DNA of 64,000 nucleotides from Liolophura sinensis. Taxonomy: Eukaryota > Mollusca > Polyplacophora > Chitonida > Chitonidae. The notes under the pieces were generated by a model. That model was not told where the DNA came from and searched no databases. It saw only the letters and a list, made by a program, of their open reading frames with translations. The stretch covers positions 17,756,018-17,820,017 of the forward strand of contig NC_088301.1 of the NCBI RefSeq assembly GCF_032854445.1. Direction: 5' to 3'. The stretch's first letter is position 1. Every line of letters begins with the position of its first letter. Of this stretch, positions 11,301 to 23,300 are shown one piece after another. The translations under genes were made by a program, and so were the position numbers.

Positions 11301-14300
11301 GGTTTTCTGGTATTTCCTGTTTTCACTTCAGAAGCACAAATATCACCTGGCGGTAAGGTTGACCCTGCATACATAGGCGGTGGAGTGGCTGTAGCTGTCG
11401 TGTTGATCACTATAGTTGTTGTCGTTGTCATTGTCACAGTTAGGTATGTATACTTGATAACTTGTGTTCCTTCTGTAGACACCCCATTGGTACATTAAAA
11501 TACATGTGGTAGGTCAATGTAGGTTCAAGACAACTGTATGTTACAGGCTTCTATTGATTACCAGCTCCATACCGGTACAAGGATACGTGTTGGGAGGCAC
11601 GGGCGTTTGATCAAAATGGCACATTGCTTTACTATGATGGGTTACAAGTCAAGTTCAAGTTTTGGAACTACTCCTCTATAATGAACAATTATAATGCTGG
11701 TTTTTTCATGTTTTGTACTATTTTTTCAAAACAAGATTGGCTATTCTAAATTTATTTATTTTATTTATTTATTTGATTGGTGTTTTACGCCGTACTCAAA
11801 CCTATTTCACTTATACGACGGCGGCCAGCATTATGGTGGTGGAAATCGGGCACAGCCCGTGGAAAACCCACGACCATCCGCAGGTTGCTGGTAGACCTTA
11901 ACCACATACGGCCGGAGAGGGAGTCAGCATGAGCTGGACTTGAACTCACAGCGACCGCATTGGTGAAAGACTCCTGGGTCATTACGCTATATTGGCGTGC
12001 TAACCATCTGAGCCACGGAGGGTCCCATTCTGAATTGAAATTTTATATATGATTTCATGGAGACAGGCTGCAGGCATCGTTTGAGATTAGGCCACTTTGA
12101 CACAAATTCTCAGTTTTCATTCTGTTCCGGTATTTGGTTATTGTTCTGACAGCTTATATCGATATGGGATATACTTGCTCTTACAAAACTTTGCACACGT
12201 CTTGATTTTGAAAGAAGATAAAGCCATAGGAATTCTTAAATCTGTTACCAATTCACCGTCATAGATTATGTTTTTGTACGGCTTGCTAATTAAATTATGC
12301 TCCAGTGGATCACCTTTTCCAATGCAAGTATGTTTTTGATTATGCAAATATTACAGAAGACGACGTAGAGAAGCCCACAAGTCTGTTGATCATGACCTTC
12401 AGACAGAGGGTAGAATATTCCAACCAGATAACAGGGAGCCACAGGATAACATAGCTATGGACATCAACAGTTAAACCTAATCTACCAATAAACTCAAATT
12501 ACACTGGCATGACATTGTGCATTTTTGTGGCTCAGTTGCTACAGCGCTGGCTGTGTGCGACTACCAGTCTCCTCACCAGTGAGATCAACAGTACGAATCC
12601 AGCTGTAGCTGTTTGGTTGTCAGGTAGCTGGTTTATTATGCGGACACTCGTGAACAGGGAAGTAGATTCCCCTGCTGCCCTTGGTGACAATACGATGTCA
12701 ACGGTTTTTTGTACACCCGTCTGTGCAGTCGTATATTGAAGAAGAAGAAAAAATATAAAATCATATCAAAATCCGATAAAAAAATGTGCAAACCTATTTG
12801 CAAAGATGGTTTTTAATTGATTGTTTTTTAATTTTCGTCAATGAGAAAAAAACACCAGAAAATAATTTTGTATGGTGGGTATTTGGGACCTCTTGGCACA
12901 TATTGTCCTTGCGTAAAATGTTATGACTGAGGACATAACACAGGCTTGATAAATATATTTACGTCAGAACTGTCTTTCAGCTAGCAAGTGTGTTCATCCA
13001 GAATTTTGATAATGTCTATACTTTTAATATGTTCATATATATTCTCATAATTCAGATTAAATTAATATGTTTGGGTTTAAACAACAAATTAACATAGAAA
13101 CGAATTTATTAGACATACATCACATTTATATATACTAAAATCCCAAATACCCACCGTGCAAAAATGATTTCAAGTTTTCTCCTGAAAGATAAAATCGAAA
13201 AAAAATATTAAAGATTAATTAAGTTTTCACCCTGTTTTATCTGATTTGTATGTTGTCTTCACCTATTATGCTTGACGTTCCACCAATTCATAGTGCACGT
13301 ACTTAAGTAGCAAAGGGGGAAATTCGTCATCAAATTGTGATTAATTGTGAGGAATAAGTTCGTCAGTTTACCCGGGCACAACTACACCTATAATTGCATG
13401 GTCATCATGGTATAATTAAACAATTCTTGAGCATAGGGTTTCAGTAATTGTTCAACCGATCAATCAATAATTTAGACGTGTTTCACAAAGTCTTGCTCAA
13501 AATTGAAAGAGTTTGTTGTTTGGGTCTTCGAGCGTTTATGATCAGAACGACCTTTTTTTCTCTATGTAATACTTGAAAAACCACTGTTAAGAAAGCCAAA
13601 AACAAAATTCTAGTGTACATTTTCATGTTTCACATTTCACAGCGTTTGAGGACGACAGCAATGATCAGGATGACGAATCACACGGTGACGTCAATCCTTA
13701 CGTTAACGCTGACGTCGTCCCCTCCACGGTGCCTGTCGAGGAGTTCCCAGACTACTTCGTGAGGAGAAATGCCGGAAAAGGATTCAAGAAAGAATTTGAG
13801 GTAATGACACATTTTGTAGGTCGGTAATGCCGTCCGCTACCATAGCCCCAAGATTACATGATGATGAATGGAATTGCTGTGGCTTAAGAGACCTGTCCCA
13901 CGCACCTGTGAAAATGTTTGTCTTTACAAGTGATCTGCTTTAGGTTTCGTTCCATATGTTTGTGCCATTGTGACAACGGTTGCCATTCATTTTAATATAG
14001 AAATCTCTAAGATATACTAACCAGTTATCGAAATTTACCCGGTGAGAGATAGGAACGAAAACATGCAGAAGGAAGAGGTTTAAATGTGAATATATATAAA
14101 CACAACTTTTTATGTATGTCTATAATGTCTTCCAGACATTCCTGGTGGGCTTGCAGGCAAAACACACTGCGGCGGACAGACCCAAGAACAAAGCCAAAAG
14201 CCGTTATCGCAGCCTTGTAGCGTGTGAGTATTTTACCTTAGTCGTGGTATGTAACATGGCTAAACTGCTCTAAGATGAAAAAATGCTGCAGCTTTAAAAA

Positions 14301-17300
14301 TTATATCTTTGAAAATGATACACGAATGTTTTGGAATAATCATTGATTCTGCGGATCCAAAACCATATCACACTGTCGACCTACCTGACATTACTGGTAA
14401 AATCCTCACGTTGGTAGAAACTTACTTAAGTTACAGTCTCTCTAACATAACAAGGGGTTGAAAGCGTTATCTGAGCAGGAATGAAGCGGAATATTTACTT
14501 TGGTTCCCAAGGGTGTGCATCTGTACGAGTAATGACAACACAAATTCACAACCAAGGCAAAAAAAATGAAGGTGTAAAAATGTACTTAAATAGCTGGAAT
14601 CACAGGATAGGGTGGTTTCCAATCCGAACTCTTGTCACCACTAACGGTAAAAAAAGCGCCCTGTGTCATGAGACTTGTAAGAAAGGTAAGGCAACTATTT
14701 TCATTGCATTTACTATACAAAAATAGTTCTTAAAAGTTTTCATAAAGGGAGGCGAACGAAACTGAGAAACGGGACGTTCGTGAGCATAAGACTCACCTGA
14801 AGAGAAGATGTGATATATTCTGTGCCTTTAAAACACAGCGAGACAGGTGATCGGTAGTTTTGTGTCTAACACGTTTGCCAACTGATATCATACCCTAGGA
14901 CATTTTTACCTTTATCAGCTAAGGAGATTAATCTCAAAACTCCCCTATCGCAGCGTGTATCCAATCATCAGGTTAGAGAGATTCGTCTCCAAGTGTATGC
15001 TAGACTGGCGTGGTACATCTTTAAGCTACCTCTTCTTAAGAGGTTGGGATAAAAAATTTTAGTGTTTTTCTTTATCTTTGTTTGTTTGTTACGATGTAAT
15101 TGGATACAGAGATAATATGTAATTACGTTTCAAATGATTTTTTTCAAATGAAATTATTTGAACGGTATATAATAACATTGTCCTTTCTTTAAGTGTGCTT
15201 CAGGTCACATGGATTAATCTAACGCAGCAAATATCAGACATTGGGCTAAATCTATACTCCATTGTATATGTGTTCCAGATGACCATTCTAGGGTGTTGTT
15301 GTCCGTGACAGATGACCAGGACACGGATTACATCAATGCTTGTTATATCAATGTAAGTTATAACATTTAAAACAGAATCTGGTAGATTAACTTCCTAATT
15401 ATAAGATGTGTCAGAAAACAAGTACAGATAGTTGATAGGCCTACAGCTACCATAATTGCGGTTAGAATTGATTTTTAGTATTTCGAAGAAGTGTGAAAGA
15501 CATCCAACATTACGCATGCAGAACTAAACGCAACTGTTTTATAGACCGTATCCGATACCTGTATTTCCATATAAGGCGCGCTGATGGACGTTTTCTACTG
15601 GCTAATCAGAATGGTGACTAATTCATTTTCACATTTACAGGGTTACAACGAACCAAAAAAGTACATTGCTTCACAGGGTAAGTAATATATTTGAACTGGT
15701 TGGACTTGTAATCATTGTTTAGAATATAAAGGGTGCTAGAAAAGAAACGCATCATTGAATTATCACATAATAAATTTAGTTTAATGGAAAATAGAGGAAA
15801 GTGTAAACTATGCCGTCATTTTGAACAAAATTGCAAATTGAGAGTCGGAATGTTTGTAACCATAAGCAACTAAAGGTCATTCAACAATGGCATTCGGTCA
15901 CAAGTGAATGTTCACAGCTGGATGAGCTGTTATTATCATGGACCACCTGTACGGCATTTGTCTTTGGGAGAATAAAGAAATGGTCTGCGCCAGTTTCTTC
16001 AAAACATTGCCATAGGAAAAATACTGAATTGCAAAGAGTAAATATTAATATTAAAAACTGATCACTTTAAAAAAGAATAATATACGTCCATTAATTTAGA
16101 CGAAACGTACTGAAGATTGAAGACTAAACCATTGTTTTCAGATTCTCCTCTCATCTTATTCATATCATAGGAAAAGATCCCAACTGTTAAAATCGCCATT
16201 GTCATGAATTTTATAAACATTTTATGAAATGGCTTGTGTATAGGGCCCAATGATGTCATCCTGGACGATTTTCTGCGCATGATCTGGGAACAGAAGTCTG
16301 GGAAGATCGTCATGGTGACCAACCTAAAAGAGGCAGCAAAGGTACATATGTGTGTTACAAGGCACCCTGACAGTGTCCGTAAAGTACTGAAGTAGAGCCG
16401 TGACATCATTGGAGAAAGCCTGAAAAAGGAATTCCAGAAAAAACAACCCCAGAACAAATGTGTTTATGCGTCTATAAAGAATCCTACAAGAAGCTTCATA
16501 AATATAACTTTGCTTTTGTGGTGTTGCACAAAAGAGATATCTCAGTTCAAAGTAAAGTACATTGCGCACACTAGGACAGTCGCAATCGCCACGCGGTTGT
16601 CAGTTTTAACCAACGAGACCTGAGATATTATATAACCCGAGGACGCATCTATTTCCGCTTACGTCACCCGATTCCAGTTATGCCCTTTAACCATATGTAC
16701 GTGAGGTACAAATGGGGCGACAATCTGTTTTCTGACATATTGCTCCAGCATGGCACATTGTCTCGTTACAATTGTTAATTAAAAGTTGACTAAAACGGAG
16801 AAACTGTACTAAAACATCAGAAAAAATACCGTTTAGATCTGTTTCGCCTATCTTCATAAATAACTGAGGTTATATTATTTGCTGTCTTTTCCTGTAATGA
16901 AACCCTTTCCAGGCAGTTTTGTTGTGTTTACAAACGTTTTCAAAAACGGATTCTTTACAAACTTATTTCGATGTTGTACGCATTCCGGTTTTTTATGCGA
17001 AGTTTATGACAATTTACCATTGTTCACTCTGCTCAAAAATCAAAAGGTGATTTATAATATGGGAGCACGAGAATCATCGACAGCTTAAATATGAGTACCA
17101 ACAATATCCAGGTGTACATGCTGTTTCTGTTGTTAGACCAAGTGCTCTCAATACTGGCCTGATGAAGGATCAGAGAATTTTGGTCTGATCACAGTGACAT
17201 TACTGGAGGAGGAGAATTACGCGGATTTCACCGTGAGAACTCTGCAACTGACACACATTAAGGTAAGATAAAAAGAATTACACATGTACATGGTCACATG

Positions 17301-20300
17301 TAACCGGTTGAATACGGCATCTTGTCAATCTGCTCAGTATGGGGTTTTATTCCAATTGTTCATGTAAAACTTTAAAAGAGATGCTCAACGACCTTATTTT
17401 CACACTAATGCTCCTTAAATACAATATTTATGCAGTGTTCGTCTGTAAACTGCATTAAAAAACTATTTTATTAGCTACCGCCATTTAAAAAAAAAACATT
17501 GAAATTGAACCTTCTGGCTATCTAGTCGACAGCGGAGCCTTGGTGGGGTGACGTCATGCCTTGAATACCTGCCTGGATTATGTATTGAAAGCCTTGTAAA
17601 GCATAGTCGAATGCATTAGCCCCGCCGATGCAGTTTTTCAAAAGATATCGTGTGACTTAATCTAAAATTACCCCTACATATACACGTCCCAATTAACACC
17701 CTGAAAATAAGATAAGTAAAATAGTTTTACAACGAATAGTTTGAAACATAGGCTACAGGAGTTAGATCCGGGAACAGCCTGTAGAGCATAGCAGTGGGCG
17801 ATACGATGACCGATTTTCGCTCATATATCACACGTAAATAACACAGATGCGCTCCGGCCTGGTTTGTCCCACAAGAATTGGACATCCACCGCACTATGGT
17901 AGTACTTGTGGAGAATATGGCGCTCTTTCCCAGTTAGAAGACAAGACTGCCTGGCTGCGACCGAAATGAACACGTCATGTGACTAAGCTGCGCTGGAAAA
18001 TCTACAACTATAAACATGCAATGTATTGTTACATGCCAAACATAAAAAACCTCTTAATACCTGTGCCTGTTTGAATCAATACCAAAACCAATAATGTTAC
18101 CAGACAAGGCCAAGAACGAAAAAAAGAACATACAATATAATATGTATATCCATCTTACTTACAAGTCTACAAAGATGAGGAAAAACGCCACAACGAACAT
18201 TCGCTATTGTTCTCACAAGGATTTAATACACCGAATTTCATCACTAATTTTGTCCGTGTTTAACAAACCGGTCACCGCTATTTTAACGTCAGAAGCAACA
18301 AAGCTTTCGTCAGTTCCACTACATACAAAGGTTACATTTCATGGGATGTTTAGATGTACATCAACCTGTTTGAATTTGTCATTAATTAACAGTGTATAAG
18401 TATTCTGATGGATGAAAACTACCCCATGTCCCACCCCCACCCACCCCCACCCCACACCGTTTTCAGCCAACCTATACCTGCCCTAATATGAATACCATTA
18501 TGTGCAGAAATTATTAAAGGGTAATCCTCACCAGGCCCACTGATCTTTCTCATTCACTAAACGCTATGTTGATGATCTGCTGGCTTCAAACAATCCACGT
18601 ATAACAAAGCCAATGAAAGATATTTACCCACCTTCGCTGGATTTAAAATAGACTGCAGACTCACCACATGACACATCTTATCTGGACATGTATGCATATT
18701 TGCATTAAGACCAGAATGTTTTCCTCTCTCGCAGACTTTACCACTATCCCAACAGGGATAGTTGGGATGGTTTCAATTTTGAAATTGTAAATTACCCTTA
18801 TTTGGACAGCAATATAAGGTTCCTGCATATAACGTGTAAATATCTCGCCTTGTAGCAATTGTTAAATCCTGAGGGATGTGTAACGGTTTCAAACGATTCG
18901 CAAGTTATTACTGCAAAAACTAGTGTGTCAAAGTTATCAAACACCTTCACTCCAAGTTTCCTAAGTCTTACAATGATTACAATTCTCTTGTAATTACACT
19001 ACGGACAGTGCATCCAGAATCTCTCGTGCTCTGCTTTATAATTGTGTCTAATATCGCTTAACCCGCGGCGAGGGATGGTATATTCACCGTGTTGAATTAG
19101 ATCCCCATGTCGGATATATAAACAGTTGAAATCAAATCGCAACTGAGATACATATTTTGTTATCGACAACTTATGTTCTGGCATGGTATACACTTACTGA
19201 TTTTTTACTGATTTCACTCAGTCGCCTAGGGCATGTCTTTCCTTTTTCAAACATCATTGAAAACTGCTGACTGTTTCTCTTTGTATATGACTCCATTCTA
19301 CAGTACTGCTCGATCACATCCACATACTTGGCACGGAGGTGTGTTGGAACAACCACGTAGGGTGGGCGTAATGTGACAGCAAGATGTTCACATCATCGGA
19401 TCTGACCATCATCCGCTTGGGGTTTTACAACATGCAATAACACTTACACATAAATTTCTCTAACCTACTATAAATGCCACGTTGTTCGACACCAACCTTG
19501 TTTGTTCTCTGAGAGAAACAAAAAAATCACAAATGGTCTAGTTTGCTGTGTGATTACTGTAATTCGCATATAATCATGATAACACGCCAATCGAGTTTTG
19601 TCCTGCCACAATTATTTGGTAAATGCAAAACCATTACCTACCTGTACATGTACAGTACACGATTTTCTTCAGTATCAAATTTTTCCGTGGAAGTCAATTT
19701 AAGAGCCAGATATAGTACATAGATATAACAGAACTTATACATGATAATTTAGGCACCACCAATGGCTAATTATTAGAACAGCTTTTGACGGTAACTTGCA
19801 TCATCTCAGGTTGTCCAGGAATGAGTTTCTACATCTACGATTCTATATTTTCACATAAACTTGGTCGAGAAACGGTAAAGTAAAACTCGGAGGTCAAGCA
19901 CTGAGCTAGCTTACCTCTTACCTGGCTCGAATGAGTTAGGTTCAGGCTAATGATACACCATTCAACAACTCTTTTCTCGTCATTACACCTGACCCGCCAG
20001 GTAAACAAACTGAAGATGCATCGTGTCATGTTTATAGCTAGTGTGTAGGAAAAGGCTAAAGTGCCGTAGAACGGCAACATGTACCGGTAGATCAAGATCT
20101 GCATGAGATACGATCAAGATGGTCCGAACATTAACGCATGGGCCGCCCATCGTGGCCGTAGGATCCGCTTAGGATCCGCGTCACATCCGATCAAATTGCA
20201 CATGTTATGGGTTGATGATACGCCTAGAGTAGAGTAGATTCTATGGATCGGGCAGCACTGTATTTTCATAGTTTATATGCTTTCTTAGTTTTTTTTTGTG

Positions 20301-23300
20301 GTTTGTGTTATACGTCCGTTTGGGAATTGACCTTAGTATTATTGACCTGGAACGTCCTTTGTGGTTGACGGCTACCATACGAATGTCTGTTTCGACGGAT
20401 ATAAACTCCTGCATTTGATGTTAGCCTTTTTCTTCAGAGAAAGCAGGAAAGTCAAACTGTGAAACAGTTCCACTTTACGGCCTGGCCTGATCACGGTGCG
20501 CCTGCGCACGCTACTGCATTACTCGACTTCCGGGATAAAGTTAACAGTTGTCAGACGCAATTCAGTGGACCAGTTGTCGTGCACTGTAGGTAACCCAGGA
20601 AACCTTGAACTTTTTGCCAGGTGTTTAACCTACCTAACCAAAAAACAAAAACAAACTGTCGACTTTCTTACTCCAAAGTATTGGTTTCACTGGTTGCTGG
20701 TTTTCACACCGTTTATTTACAAAATGTGAACCAGTTTTTGAATTACAATTAAAACGACATATCGAGATTAAAACCTTTGTCATTTTTGCCACCAAATTGA
20801 CGTCAATAGTACATTTATGTCTTTTCGCACCCAAGAGTCTCTCACCAATGTGGTCGATGTGAGTTCAAGTCCAGCTCATGCTGGATTTCTCTCCGGCCGT
20901 AAGTGGGGAAGGTCTGGCAGCAACCTGCGGATGGTCGTGGGTTTGCCAAGGGTTGTTCCCGGTTTCCTCCAACCATAATGCTGGCCGCCGTCATATAAGT
21001 GAAATATTCTTGAGTACTGCGTAAAACACAAATCAAATAAATAAATAAGTAATTATGTCTTTTCGCATAATCTACATTTATAGGTGTTTTATGTAAGAAC
21101 TGCAATTGTAAAATTACCTATCAAGTGCAAAGATGATACACATCTACCGACAAAGCATTTTGGTGACGTACATGTAAGCCTACGTGTGTTTACCGAATCA
21201 ACTATTCACAATTGAAAAACAGTGAAAGCACTGCATCGTATACGGTATTCTCATAGGCTGTTTTGTCTCCATACAGTGCCGGTGTGGGTCGTACGGGAAC
21301 ATACATAGCTCTGGATTACCTGATCGCCCAGGCTCATGACGAGGGGATGGTGGATGTGCCTGCCTGTGTTAGGCAACTCCGGGAACAGCGAGTTAACATG
21401 GTCCAGACTCTGGTAAATATCACAGTTATCACATATCGAAACCATCGTCCGTCAACAGGTCTAAACTGCCTCTTATCACAACGCAATAAGCCTTTGGCCA
21501 ATGGGGATACCTCCTTGCCTGGTTAATTTGACTGCTTTAAGCAAACATCGAAGAGACTTGTTTCCCTTGTTATATGTTTAATCTTTACTTAAAAGAGAAG
21601 AAAATATGAAAATGATGCCAAACTCGAATGAAAGGTCGTTAAAGCTTATTTGCGAGTATAATCTTTAATATTATTTTTTTTTTGGAGGGGCGGGGGGGTG
21701 TCAAGAGAAAATGGTATTTGAAAATATTTTGGTATGGTGGGTATTTGGGACCAACTTTTGGTATTTATCTTTGATTCATATTAATGTTCTAAATAAGGAT
21801 GTGATGCTTGTCTAATAAATTTATTTGTTTGTGAGTTTGTTGTTTTTTATCGAAAAATATGCATTTAATCTAAATTATGATAATATTTATGAACGTATTA
21901 AAAATATAAGTATGATCCAAATTGAGGTTTAATACATCTGTTAGCTGAGAAAAACAAATTCTAGTGCAATAATATTGATTAAACCTGTGTTACATCCTCA
22001 TTTATGACATCATTAAACAAAGATTATAAATACCAAAAATTGGTCTTAAATACCCACCGTACAAAAATTATTCTCAATTGTCGTTTTGTCCTCGAGAAAA
22101 AATCGGAAAAAGTATTGAAGACCACATTTAGGAATAACTTTTCGCACTCTTTCATCTGAACTTGATGTCATTTTCATGCTTTCTTCAACTTTAAAGGAAA
22201 AGATCTCTAAAAACCGAAGTAGGCATGACTAAGTAGACAACTTAAAACTATGCCTAAGTATATATTCATTTATTTTACATCTTTAGATTTTTGTGGAGAG
22301 AGTTAAAGACGCTCAATCATTTGACTTTTAAGGTGGGCTTTATGGACCATAATAGCAGAGGTTAGGAACTCTCACGTCACAAGGAGTTTATTCAACTCAC
22401 TGAATCACGACACTGTATGTTGGAAAAACCCTTTTTACGCATGAGTGAAATATTACTGGAATAATCTTTTCAACACTTCCTTCCTTCTGGTGAACATGAG
22501 GAAAAAAGGTGACGTCAGACTTCCTAGATACCGTCAGTATAGCTCATAATGCCTACCATAAATATTTGAATACTTTTCAACTCTCAGAGCATATAAATGA
22601 AAGTATTTTTACTCATAGTTTTAACATACTTCAACGATGAATTTTACTTCATATTTTATCTTTCTTTGATTTTCACATTTCTCCATGATAAACCGTTTTC
22701 GCGAGAAGGGCAATAATATTCCTTTTTACTTCGTATTCTGTTAAGAATAAGTGTGATAAAATTCCTAAAATCTATTCCAATCAAGCTATTTGTGTTCATC
22801 ATTCTTCAGGAGCAGTACAAATTCCTTCACGAAGCGCTTGCAGAAGCGTTAAAACCTGGAAGTAACAGTGTTCGTAGTGTGGAATTCCCTCGTGTCTTTG
22901 CTGAGTTGATTACCCCAGACCCAGAAACCGGCATGACGAAGATTGCGGAACAGTTCCAGGTGTGTGGAAAAACCCCATTTTTGATCGTAGAAGTCAATAT
23001 CCCACGCCCCATTAGGACACGAAACAAAGAAATTGGCAGACAAATTAACAAAGCGACGCGCACTTCTCAACTTCCAGAAACTATAATGAGATGCCCACGC
23101 CATTCAATGATCGCATGTCGCACGACTCTTTCATATTTATCGTGCCATAAATTAAACACAGTGATAAATATTTAACACCTGATTTAAGTGTTTTGCGTTT
23201 TGTTACAGAAATGATAGTAATTAAATAAACTCATCATGTAGACCACTTTTACATTTTTCATTATTAATTTAACAGGTGACTTTAGTGACATACAGGAAAA

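Noticed and set aside
16062-16569. Minus-strand open frames near the D1 exon
   Set aside because: Antisense shadows of exon 16244-16341 and flanking intron with no family resemblance.
22753-23175. 140-codon open frame extending beyond the D1-D2 linker exon
   Set aside because: Only 22810-22959 has phosphatase similarity and correct splice sites; the extensions are intron.
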